A stretch of 64,000 nt of DNA, taken from the NCBI RefSeq assembly GCF_014696825.1, contig NZ_JACJQU010000016.1, positions 62,001-126,000 on the forward strand. The letters run 5' to 3'. The notes beneath the pieces were generated by a model. The model saw nothing but the letters and a program-made list of their open reading frames with translations. It had not been told where the DNA came from and searched no databases. A program made the position numbers and the translations under genes. Below, one piece after another: positions 45,269 to 53,161 of this stretch. The stretch comes from Anabaena sphaerica FACHB-251 (GTDB lineage: Bacteria > Cyanobacteriota > Cyanobacteriia > Cyanobacteriales > Nostocaceae). Every line of letters begins with the position of its first letter. Position 1 is the stretch's first letter.

Positions 45269-47248
45269 CTATTGATATTGCAGCATTACGCCACTGCGCC
45301 AATAGATTTGGTTATGGATTTTTTCGTGGGTGTTAACAATGAAGCGGGAGATGATGCTTTCGGGGAGAACTTTGTAATGGTATTGAAATTCCAGGGTTTC
45401 GCCTTCTAGTTCTGTTTTGTCTGGTTGGTCTTTAGGCAGAAGTCCCGCAATCAAGAATTTTGGTGGTTGACATTCTAGTTGAAAGCAAAGCTCAAATTCC
45501 TTCATCAGCCCGATTAGATAGTCGTGACGCTGGGTAGGGTAACGCTCTGGATTGAGGATGCGGGAGAGATCATTGTGGGTGAATATGCCTTTGCTTTTAG
45601 TTTTGAGGGTTTCATCGCTCAGGAGTGCATAAATACCTTCTGTCACCCAGTTGGGTTTGAGGACGTTGAAATTTTGGAGGATGGGATGATCACGGAAGTT
45701 GAGAACTAAGCCAAGTCTATGCAGCAGGTCAATAAGTTGTTCTTGGTTTTGTTCTTCAGGAATCTCGTTTTGATAGCAGATGCCAATATAGTTACTGTAG
45801 GTGATGAAGTCTTCATTCATGGATTCAAGTTGTTGTTTAACTTCAAACCATGAGAGGGGTAGAAGGTCGTAGACTTCTTTGAGGTTGGCGATTTGCTTCA
45901 AAATGGCCGTGCGAAGTTCATCAATGCCGATATTGTCTTGGCAGGAAGTTTCAATAATGTCTTGAATATTAGGATATTTTTCCCGTAATGCCTTGCGGTT
46001 GATGTCTAGGGGTTGTTCATCTTTTTTGTTGCCAACGATAATCACGGGGGACTGGCCACCAAAGCTTTCAATTAGTTTCAGCCAATATTCGATGCGGTTT
46101 TCTTCTTCGCTGGTGCGACAATTACAGACTAGGAGATAGAGGCTACGCTTAGTCAGAAAAAACTGATGGGTGGCGTGATAAATTTCCTGGCCGCCAAAGT
46201 CCCAAACATTCAGGCGGATGTCTTTGCTATTTACCTGTACGTTCCAAGTTTCTACATTGAGTCCGTCGGTTTGGGGTTGATTGTTTTCATATTTATTACG
46301 GATTAGTCGCTCGATGAGGGATGTTTTGCCGACGCTACCTTGTCCGATGAGTAAGAGTTTGGCTTCGTTGAGTGGACGCACTTCACCGCTACGGAGTAAT
46401 CGCAAGTAATTGAAAATGTCTTCAACTGAACCAGCATCATCAAAAGAAGATCCTAAAATCTCTGGTGAAATAGGAAGCCGATTTCCCCGTAAATCTAATT
46501 TTTCTAATTTCGGTAAACTTTCAATCGCCTCTGGTATCTCCGTTATTTGGTTGTCATTGAGGTAAAGGTGGGTGAGATTGGTTAAATTAGCGATCGCCTC
46601 TGGTATCTCGGTGATTTGGTTGGAAAAGAGGTAAAGCTGCGTCAGATTGGTTAATTTGGCAATTGCCTCTGGTATCTCAGTGATTTGGTTGTTATAGAGG
46701 ACAAGCTGGGTGAGATTGGTTAAATTGGCAATTGCCTCTGGTATCTCAGTGATTTGGTTGTTATAGAGGACAAGCTGGGTGAGATTGGTTAAATTGGCAA
46801 TCGCCTCTGGTATCTCGGTGATTTGGTTGGAAAAGAGGTAAAGCTGCGTCAGATTGGTTAATTTGGCAATTGCCTCTGGTATCTCGGTGATTTGGTTGTT
46901 ATAGAGGACAAGCTGGGTGAGATTGGTTAATTTGGCAATTGCCTCTGGTATCTCGGTGATTTGGTTGTTATAGAGGACAAGCTGGGTGAGATTGGTTAAT
47001 TTGGCAATTGCCTCTGGTATCTCGGTGATTTGGTTGTTATAGAGGACAAGCTGGGTGAGATTGGTTAATTTGGCAATTGCCTCTGGTATCTCGGTGATTT
47101 GGTTGTTATTGAGGTAAAGCTGGGTGAGATTGGTTAATTTGGCAATCGCCTCTGGTATCTCGGTCAAATTTTTCCGCGACAAGTCTAACTTTTCCCAACC
47201 CTCAGCCGCAGCGCGATCTATCAGTACCAACAACTCATCCTGCTTCAT
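45269..47248 (-). CDS. Roco protein: leucine-rich repeats, Roc GTPase and a shortened COR domain
   Basis: The 659-residue protein starts with a 28-residue cap, then ten 23-residue leucine-rich repeats (TEIPEAIAKLTNLTQLxL..), then a Roc GTPase (GQGSVGKTSL P-loop, DFGGQE, VGNKKD base motif) and a COR dimerisation domain. Bacterial Roco proteins are GTP-regulated dimers related to LRRK2. The protein ends with WRSGVMLQYQ, short of the C-terminal part of COR seen in most relatives, just before a palindromic repeat. The neighbouring small gene follows on the same strand. Confidence 0.9.
   Translation of the reverse strand: MKQDELLVLIDRAAAEGWEKLDLSRKNLTEIPEAIAKLTNLTQLYLNNNQITEIPEAIAKLTNLTQLVLYNNQITEIPEAIAKLTNLTQLVLYNNQITEIPEAIAKLTNLTQLVLYNNQITEIPEAIAKLTNLTQLYLFSNQITEIPEAIANLTNLTQLVLYNNQITEIPEAIANLTNLTQLVLYNNQITEIPEAIAKLTNLTQLYLFSNQITEIPEAIANLTNLTHLYLNDNQITEIPEAIESLPKLEKLDLRGNRLPISPEILGSSFDDAGSVEDIFNYLRLLRSGEVRPLNEAKLLLIGQGSVGKTSLIERLIRNKYENNQPQTDGLNVETWNVQVNSKDIRLNVWDFGGQEIYHATHQFFLTKRSLYLLVCNCRTSEEENRIEYWLKLIESFGGQSPVIIVGNKKDEQPLDINRKALREKYPNIQDIIETSCQDNIGIDELRTAILKQIANLKEVYDLLPLSWFEVKQQLESMNEDFITYSNYIGICYQNEIPEEQNQEQLIDLLHRLGLVLNFRDHPILQNFNVLKPNWVTEGIYALLSDETLKTKSKGIFTHNDLSRILNPERYPTQRHDYLIGLMKEFELCFQLECQPPKFLIAGLLPKDQPDKTELEGETLEFQYHYKVLPESIISRFIVNTHEKIHNQIYWRSGVMLQYQ
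46475..47164 (-). repeat. Ten 69-bp repeats encoding leucine-rich repeats
   Basis: The array codes for 23-residue LRR units. Units 2-4 have the same protein sequence (VLYNNQI at the end) and nearly the same DNA; units 5 and 8 share YLFSNQI; units 6 and 7 are alike. The tenth unit is diverged. The pattern implies recent unequal crossing over. Confidence 0.9.
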
Positions 47249-47385
47249 AATTCCAAGGCTAAGGGTAAGAGAAAAGAAGATTGATGGAGATTATTTTAAC
47301 TTATCAGTGTAAATGCTAGGTTATGGCTGTTTACTGTCAGAATCAGGATGTCCAGGATTCAAGGATGAACAGGATGAAAAGAAGG

Positions 47386-47453
47386 ATTTCATCACCAATT
47401 ACCCATTACCCATTACCCATTACCAATTACCCATTACCCATTACCCATTACCA
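47386..47453. repeat. Heptamer tandem array (CCATTAC)
   Basis: About nine copies of the CCATTAC/CAATTAC heptamer fill the gap before the histidine phosphatase gene. The rest of the 293-bp gap (47249-47541) has a dispersed repeat with CAGGATG motifs and the promoter region. Confidence 0.85.
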
Positions 47454-47541
47454 GCCTCAACTAGATAACTAGCAACTTGAGTTAGTAATCTATTAGCTGA
47501 TTTGCAGTAAAATTAGTCCTTTAGAGAGAAGAGGTTTTTTA

Positions 47542-48885
47542 ATGACTCGTGTCATCATTGTGCGTCATGGGCAAAGTACATATAACATTGAACGACGTAT
47601 CCAAGGACGTACTGATGCGTCAACGTTAACGGATAAAGGTCGGAGCGATGCGGGTAAAGCGGGTAAAGCCCTGAGTAATATAGCATTTACCGCAATATAC
47701 AGCAGTCCCCTCAACCGAGCGAAGACAACAGCGGAAATTATTCATAATGAGTTGGTGGAAAAGTCTGCTGTGATTCAGGTTTCTGAAAATCTGGTCGAAG
47801 TAGATTTACCTTTATGGGCGGGAATGTTATCTGCTGATGTGAAAGAGAAGTTCCCTGATGACTATAGTATTTGGAAAAAACGCCCCCATGAATTGCGGAT
47901 GATGATTAATGACGCACAGGGGACACAAGAACTATTTCCTGTTCTGTCTTTATATGAACAAGCCAAGCAGTTTTGGCAAGAAATTTTATCTCGTCATCAA
48001 GGGGAAACTATTCTTATAGTTGGTCATAATGGTATTAACCGCGCCCTGATTAGTACAGCTTTGGGTATTCTTCCCAGTGGCTATCATGGAATACAACAGT
48101 GTAACTGTGGAATTAGCGTTTTGAATTTTGCGGGCGGTTTGGGTGAACCAGTGCAGTTAGAATCAATGAATCAGACGCAACACCTGGGAGAGAGTTTACC
48201 TAGTTTGCGACCAAATCATCAGGGATTTAGATTATTATTAGTACGTCACGGGGAAACAGAATGGAATCGTCAAGGTAAGTTTCAAGGACAAATTGACGTT
48301 CCTCTCAATGATAATGGCAGAAACCAAGCCGGAAAAGCTGGGGAGTTTCTCAAAGATGTGGCGATTGATTTTGCTTTTAGCAGCACTATGGCACGTCCGA
48401 AAGAAACAGCGGAAATTATTCTCAAGCAGCATCCTGATGTCAAGTTGCAATTACTAGATGGTTTAAGAGAAATCAGTCACGGAACCTGGGAAGGTAAATT
48501 TGAAGCCGAAATAGAACAGGAATTTCCCGGAGAGTTGGAACGCTGGCGCACTCATCCCGCCGAAGTGCAGATGCCGGCAGGGGAAAATTTACAACAGGTA
48601 CGGGAACGCAGTGTAGCCGCTTGGCAGTCAATATTACAAGCTGCTGAGGAAAATCAACTCCAAACCGGTTTGGTAGTGGCTCACGATGCGACGAATAAAA
48701 CCTTGCTATGTCATATCCTGGGTTTATCACTAGAAAATTTCTGGAATTTCCGTCAAGGTAACGGTGCAGTTAGTGTGATTGACTACCCTTCAGGAGCAAG
48801 TGGTTTACCTGTGCTGCAAGCGATGAATATTACTGGTCATTTAAGTGGGGGTGTACTGGATAAAACGGCAGCAGGAGCATTGTAG
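47542..48885 (+). CDS. Tandem two-domain histidine phosphatase (phosphoglycerate mutase-like)
   Basis: The 447-residue protein has two complete phosphoglycerate mutase-like domains. The first starts VIIVRHGQSTYN (His9) and the second, near residue 232, LLLVRHGETEWNRQGKFQG. Each has a later His (VGHNGINRALI and VVAHDATNKTLL). They share a low-molecular phosphatase fold; the substrate is unknown, with sugar or cofactor phosphates most likely. The spacing of catalytic residues looks normal in both. GAGG lies upstream of the ATG. Confidence 0.9.
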   Translation: MTRVIIVRHGQSTYNIERRIQGRTDASTLTDKGRSDAGKAGKALSNIAFTAIYSSPLNRAKTTAEIIHNELVEKSAVIQVSENLVEVDLPLWAGMLSADVKEKFPDDYSIWKKRPHELRMMINDAQGTQELFPVLSLYEQAKQFWQEILSRHQGETILIVGHNGINRALISTALGILPSGYHGIQQCNCGISVLNFAGGLGEPVQLESMNQTQHLGESLPSLRPNHQGFRLLLVRHGETEWNRQGKFQGQIDVPLNDNGRNQAGKAGEFLKDVAIDFAFSSTMARPKETAEIILKQHPDVKLQLLDGLREISHGTWEGKFEAEIEQEFPGELERWRTHPAEVQMPAGENLQQVRERSVAAWQSILQAAEENQLQTGLVVAHDATNKTLLCHILGLSLENFWNFRQGNGAVSVIDYPSGASGLPVLQAMNITGHLSGGVLDKTAAGAL

Positions 48886-49147
48886 GATATTGGTTTAGGC
48901 TTATGCTACGCTATGCTATCGGCTGTCGGTGATGGAATTTTAGATTTTGGATTTTGGATTTTAGATTTTTCCATTATAGCCATGGACAGGGTGGTTAGGA
49001 CATCAATTGATAATGAAACTCCCACTACAAAAGGGTTTTACTCCTGACTCCTGCTATAATTCCAAATCCGAAATTTAAATTTTGCATCTTCAAGAAATAA
49101 AATAAACAAACTACTGACTCACTCATAGGTAATAGCCGATAGATACA
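48886..49147. other. Intergenic region with ATTTTGG heptamer repeats
   Basis: TTTTAGA/TTTTGGA heptamers (48938-48970) and CTCCTGACTCCTG are present. The remaining part should hold the promoter of the next gene; no clear site is seen. Confidence 0.5.
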
Positions 49148-50443
49148 ATGACAACTGAACTGCTGCAAAAAGTACGGGTAATCGATCCGGTTTCGGAAAC
49201 TGACCAAATAGCTGATGTGTTAATTGTTGATGGTTATATCCAAGCAATTGCACCGCAAATTTCTGATATTAGCGCCGATATTTCTATTAAAGATTGTCGG
49301 GGTTTGGTGATCGGTGCTGGGTTGGTGGATTTATATAGTCATTCCGGTGAACCAGGGTTTGAAGAAAGAGAAACTTTAATTTCTTTTTTGCAAGCTGCAT
49401 CTGCTGGTGGTTTCACGAGAGTGAGTGTTTTACCTGATACATTTCCGGCTATTGATAACCCGGCTCTGGTGGCACAGTTGCAGAAGCAAATTAAATTAGA
49501 GGAGAGTTTACATTCTTCTTCTCCCCTGCACCCCTGCACCCCTGCACCCCTGCTTCAAGTTTGGGGTGCTATTACCTCTGATTTAGCTGGTAAGCAATTA
49601 ACAGAGTTTGCTGATTTAGCTACTGCTGGGGTTGTGGGTTTTACGGATGCTAAACCTTGGGAAAATTTGGGTATAGTTAGGCGGGTTTTGGAATATTTGC
49701 AACCTTTTGGTAAACCTGTGGCGTTTTGGCCATGCGATCGCCATTTATCAGCAAATGGGGTAATGCGGGAAAGTGGGGAGGCTTTGCGGATCGGTTTACC
49801 CCCTATTCCAGCTAGTGCGGAAACAAGTGCGATCGCTGCTTTGTTGGAATTAGTCGCCGATATCAGAACTCCTGTTCATATTATGCGGGTTTCTACAGCC
49901 CGGAGTGTGGAATTAATCGCCACTGCAAAGTTTCAAGGTTTACCAGTGACAGCCAGCACCACTTGGATGCACCTGTTACGAGATACCACAGATGTGAAGA
50001 GTTATCATACAGCCTTGCATTTAGACCCGCCTTTAGGTAATCCTAGTGATGTAGCGGCTTTGCGTGGGGGTGTGCGTGGAGGTGTGATAGATGCGATCGC
50101 TATTGATCATGCAGCTTACACCTATGAAGAGAAAGTTCAGGCTTTTGCTGAATCACCACCGGGGGCAATTGGTTTAGAATTAGCATTACCTTTATTGTGG
50201 CAAAATCTGGTAGAAACTGGAGAATTTACAGCTTTAGAATTATGGCGAGTTTTAAGTAATCAACCAGCAGCGTGTTTACAACAAGAAATTAAACCTATTA
50301 AACCCGGTGAAAAAGCCGAATTAACATTATTTGACCCTGAGGAAATCTGGACAGTTAATAGAGAGAATCTTTATACACTTTCTAATAATACACCTTGGTT
50401 TGGACAACAAATAAAAGGTCGCGTTTTGCAAACTTGGTGTTAA
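49148..50443 (+). CDS. Dihydroorotase-like protein with degenerate active site
   Basis: The 431-residue amidohydrolase is a paralogue of pyrC. At the metal site, DLYSHSGEPG replaces DPQVHFREPG, so the substrate Arg is lost as well as the first His. The next ligand region reads FWPCDRHLSANG (no obvious His match), while VHIMRVSTARS and AIDHAAYTYEE keep one His and the Asp. It is therefore probably not a normal dihydroorotase; inactive paralogues (PyrX-like) can support carbamoyltransferase assembly. Residues about 121-135 (SSPLHPCTPAPLLQ) come from an octamer array. Confidence 0.8.
   Translation: MTTELLQKVRVIDPVSETDQIADVLIVDGYIQAIAPQISDISADISIKDCRGLVIGAGLVDLYSHSGEPGFEERETLISFLQAASAGGFTRVSVLPDTFPAIDNPALVAQLQKQIKLEESLHSSSPLHPCTPAPLLQVWGAITSDLAGKQLTEFADLATAGVVGFTDAKPWENLGIVRRVLEYLQPFGKPVAFWPCDRHLSANGVMRESGEALRIGLPPIPASAETSAIAALLELVADIRTPVHIMRVSTARSVELIATAKFQGLPVTASTTWMHLLRDTTDVKSYHTALHLDPPLGNPSDVAALRGGVRGGVIDAIAIDHAAYTYEEKVQAFAESPPGAIGLELALPLLWQNLVETGEFTALELWRVLSNQPAACLQQEIKPIKPGEKAELTLFDPEEIWTVNRENLYTLSNNTPWFGQQIKGRVLQTWC
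49520..49552. repeat. Octamer tandem array inside the dihydroorotase-like gene
   Basis: CCTGCACC-type 8-bp units occur nearly four times. Three units keep the frame. Confidence 0.85.
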
Positions 50444-50444
50444 A

Positions 50445-50516
50445 GCAGGTGACAGGTGACAGAGAAGGAAGTGATACTTATTTCCTGTTCCCTGTTCCCT
50501 GTTACCTGTTCCCTTA
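50445..50516. repeat. Heptamer arrays (GTGACAG, TTCCCTG)
   Basis: GCAGGTGACAGGTGACAG is followed by TTCCTGTTCCCTG-type heptamers that run up to the stop codon of the next gene. Confidence 0.8.
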
Positions 50517-51137
50517 TGTCAGTTCTAACCAACCTTGATAACCAGTAACAATGCGATCGCCATCTTTGAGAACGTGAACTTCTATTTGATCACTAGCCCA
50601 ACTAATTTGATCTTTAAATTCTGGGTTAAATACATGAACTTGTTGATTTTTAGAAGAAACGGGAGACAAGGGAGAATTAATTGCTTGAGACTGGACAAAA
50701 GGACCGTCAATTAAAATATCTAATTGTGCTAACAATTCTTGAGAACCGGGAGGCGCTGATTCAGATTGTAATTGCTTGAGAGTAAAACCAGTAAAAGCCA
50801 TCACATTTAGCCCAGCGGCTTTAACTTTACGTGCTAAACTTGCCAGTGCGGATGCTTGCCAAAATGGTTCACCACCAGAGAAAGTTACACCTGTATTATG
50901 GGGATTTTTGAGAATATCTTCAGCTAGGGTATCAATAGCCACTAACTTGTTAATTTCAAAAGTCCAAGAGTCGGGATTAAAGCAACCATCACACTCACGG
51001 GGACAACCTTGCACCCAAACCACAGCCCGACAACCAGGACCATTAACTTCTGACTTATCAACATAACCCATAATATTCAGATAGCCAGCGGGAATTTCTT
51101 TGAGTGCTGATAAGATTTCTGTTGTTGTTGTAGCCAT
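50514..51137 (-). CDS. Radical SAM activating enzyme (NrdG/anaerobic RNR activase-like)
   Basis: The 207-residue protein has the radical SAM cluster motif GCPRECDGC (Cys45, Cys49, Cys52; C-x3-C-x2-C), a GG motif in VTFSGGEPFWQ, and a short partial barrel typical of NrdG-type activases. Such enzymes generate a glycyl radical on a partner. The usual partner NrdD is not nearby, so its target cannot be named. The stop codon lies next to heptamer repeats. ATG at 51137. Confidence 0.82.
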   Translation of the reverse strand: MATTTTEILSALKEIPAGYLNIMGYVDKSEVNGPGCRAVVWVQGCPRECDGCFNPDSWTFEINKLVAIDTLAEDILKNPHNTGVTFSGGEPFWQASALASLARKVKAAGLNVMAFTGFTLKQLQSESAPPGSQELLAQLDILIDGPFVQSQAINSPLSPVSSKNQQVHVFNPEFKDQISWASDQIEVHVLKDGDRIVTGYQGWLELT

Positions 51138-51191
51138 CTTTATTAACTCCTTAAAAATACAACAGTAAGCAATTAGGTAATTCGTAATTCG

Positions 51192-51415
51192 TAATTAGGG
51201 TTTGCTGAAAAAGTCTTGTCGTGGAGACAGGGAACTCTTAACAGGGAACAGGGAACAGTTTCAAGAGTTGGATGGGAGCAATTTTTACTGGGAATCAAAC
51301 TGAAATGCAAGGTTTTCAAGTTCCCACGCCATAAAATCTTGCACTTTTTGAAAGTCAAAATTCCTCAAACCTTTTACCTGTAAAGTTTTCCAATTTATTC
51401 AGCAAGCCCTAATTA
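51192..51415. mobile_element. MITE-like element with 18-bp terminal inverted repeats
   Basis: TAATTAGGGTTTGCTGAA (51192-51209) and TTCAGCAAGCCCTAATTA (51398-51415) are inverted, matching 17 of 18. The element is 224 bp, has an inner inverted pair, and carries GGGAACA heptamers inside. It has no transposase and sits between two radical SAM genes. The 302-bp gap between genes is otherwise repeat sequence. Confidence 0.8.
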
Positions 51416-51439
51416 GGAAAGACTCTTACCTGTCACCTG

Positions 51440-52261
51440 TCACCTGTCACCTAGTATGGGATAGCGCACAGGAATTTTAGTAGCAGTGTGAATTTTTTGT
51501 GCCATAGCACTGAGTTCTTCCGGGGTTAGCAATTTGAAATTCTCACAAGCATAGGCGCGAGATTCAGCAATATCATTACCTCTGGATTCTAACTGACTAA
51601 CTAAGACGCGGGGGCGGGAAGGAATGTTAATTTGTATTTCATCAGGTTGGAGAACTTTAAGCAAATGGATATAACCTGCTTGGGTTTCCGCTGTCCAAGA
51701 AGACAAAATCATGGTTTGTATTGCCATCCTTCCCTGATATTCCTGTCTAAATTGTGTAATTCCCTGAATAATATCTGGTAAATCAATCTTCTCTAGAGGC
51801 TGATTAATTTGCCGTAGTTGATTTGACGAAACAGCATCGAGTTTGACGGCGACAATATCCGCTAGTAATAAAGCGTTACGGACGGATTTATCACCTAATA
51901 ATGTGCTATTCGTTAATACTACTTTTGGTTGTTTAAAGATTTCTTTTATAGCTGCGAGAATTTCTTCTAAATTAAGTGCTAGGGTAGGTTCACCACTACC
52001 ACTCACAGTCACTACATCTAACTGTATTTCCCTTTGTGCGATCGCTTGCAGTTCAGAGATAATTTGGCTAGTAGGGACAAAAATTTGCTGTTGAGTAGTT
52101 TGTTGTTGAATATTACCTAGCTGACAATATATACATTTAAAGGAACAGGTAGATATTATCCCTATAGGATCGATACCGAGCGATCGCCCAAATCGCCCAG
52201 ATTTTACTGGCCCATACACTGCGGCACAGTGGGGTTTTTGGCTTGATGGTGATGCGCTCAT
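51440..52261 (-). CDS. Radical SAM protein of unknown function
   Basis: The 273-residue protein has the cluster motif CSFKCIYC (Cys39, Cys43, Cys46), a SGSGEPTLA glycine motif, and a partial barrel. The substrate is unknown. The frame opens at 52309, but the ATG at 52261 is preceded by GAGG. The last residues, LGDR, and the TGA stop are encoded by the GTGACAG heptamer array, so the original C-terminus may have been replaced. It is on the same strand as the NrdG-like gene. Confidence 0.8.
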   Translation of the reverse strand: MSASPSSQKPHCAAVYGPVKSGRFGRSLGIDPIGIISTCSFKCIYCQLGNIQQQTTQQQIFVPTSQIISELQAIAQREIQLDVVTVSGSGEPTLALNLEEILAAIKEIFKQPKVVLTNSTLLGDKSVRNALLLADIVAVKLDAVSSNQLRQINQPLEKIDLPDIIQGITQFRQEYQGRMAIQTMILSSWTAETQAGYIHLLKVLQPDEIQINIPSRPRVLVSQLESRGNDIAESRAYACENFKLLTPEELSAMAQKIHTATKIPVRYPILGDR

Positions 52262-52265
52262 TACT

Positions 52266-52377
52266 ACCTCACAACTTAGCCTAGTTTGATATCTGTCGAG
52301 ATCATGCAAAACACCAGATTTATTTATAATTTAGAACTAGTTTGTGAGGAAGTTGTGAGGTAAATTCCCAAAGTGAG
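52266..52377. promoter_or_regulatory. TGTGAGG repeats upstream of a radical SAM gene
   Basis: ACCTCACAACTT (52266-52277) is inverted relative to AAGTTGTGAGGT (52348-52359). TGTGAGG also occurs at 52341-52347, 12 bp before the copy at 52353, and GTGAGG again near 52371. It may be an operator or a repeat; no factor is recognised. Confidence 0.25.
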
Positions 52378-52539
52378 GAAATGCTGAAAATTGTTAAGGC
52401 GATGTCTTAATCACGTAATAATTCAGGAGTCAGAATAATTATCAAATCAGGAATTAAAAGATTCGAGATTTTCACAAAAAAATCAAGCATGATCCTCAAC
52501 CTTATTTATTCTGCATTCTCTATTCTGTACCCTGAATCG

Positions 52540-53037
52540 TTACTTAATTACTTCAAACTTTTCTACAGTTAGATATAATTCTTCATCAGCCATCTGAAAA
52601 TCATAATCAATATTAATTTGGGTGGGATAGCCAAATTTAGGATGATACTTCACAGTTAAACTTGCTGCTTTTCTGTTAATTCCATCTTGGATCACATCAA
52701 AAAGCTTGGGAATAGTATCATATTGTTTGAATAGTTCTTTATCTGCCGGCTTACTAGTTGCCACATAAGTAACTGCTGTTGTGACACCATTACGCACTTC
52801 AATCACTATCGGTCCCCTAGCTTCGGCTGTACAGAAGCAACTTCTAGTTAGAGTATAGCGATAATTGGCGATTTTTTGTTTTTTCCACAAACGAAGATTA
52901 GACTTTAATATTTGTGTATTTTTTTGACTTGGTTGTGCTTGAGTTACCTGTATGGGGGTGGAGATTTTAGAAAAGACTGGTAAGTTGAAACTCAGGGAAA
53001 TTAGTAATCCTGCACCAATGGCTATAGGTAAACGCAT
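52540..53037 (-). CDS. Secreted DUF6174-like protein
   Basis: The 165-residue protein has a signal peptide (MRLPIAIGAGLLISLSFNLP) and a small beta domain typical of DUF6174: W, then KIANYRYTLTRSCFCTAEARGP, IVIEVRNGVTTAVTY, and a terminal ITIDYDF-like strand. The CFC motif is a metal- or disulfide-forming candidate. The function is unknown. The frame opens with TTG at 53088, but the ATG at 53037 starts the signal peptide. Confidence 0.75.
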   Translation of the reverse strand: MRLPIAIGAGLLISLSFNLPVFSKISTPIQVTQAQPSQKNTQILKSNLRLWKKQKIANYRYTLTRSCFCTAEARGPIVIEVRNGVTTAVTYVATSKPADKELFKQYDTIPKLFDVIQDGINRKAASLTVKYHPKFGYPTQINIDYDFQMADEELYLTVEKFEVIK

Positions 53038-53161
53038 ATTTATTTTGATCCTGTGTTGGTTGATGTGTTTTCTTGGTAGGGTGGGCAATGCCCAGCAGCA
53101 GTTCTTGAGTATTTGCCTGGTGTGAAGGAAATAACAGTTTAATTTTTTATTTTCCTTCTCA

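Noticed and set aside
46475-47164. Regular 69-bp repeats as a CRISPR-like array
   Set aside because: They are coding, have no spacers, and translate cleanly into leucine-rich repeats.
51173-51358. 61-codon open frame on the minus strand
   Set aside because: It lies almost wholly within the 224-bp MITE-like element.
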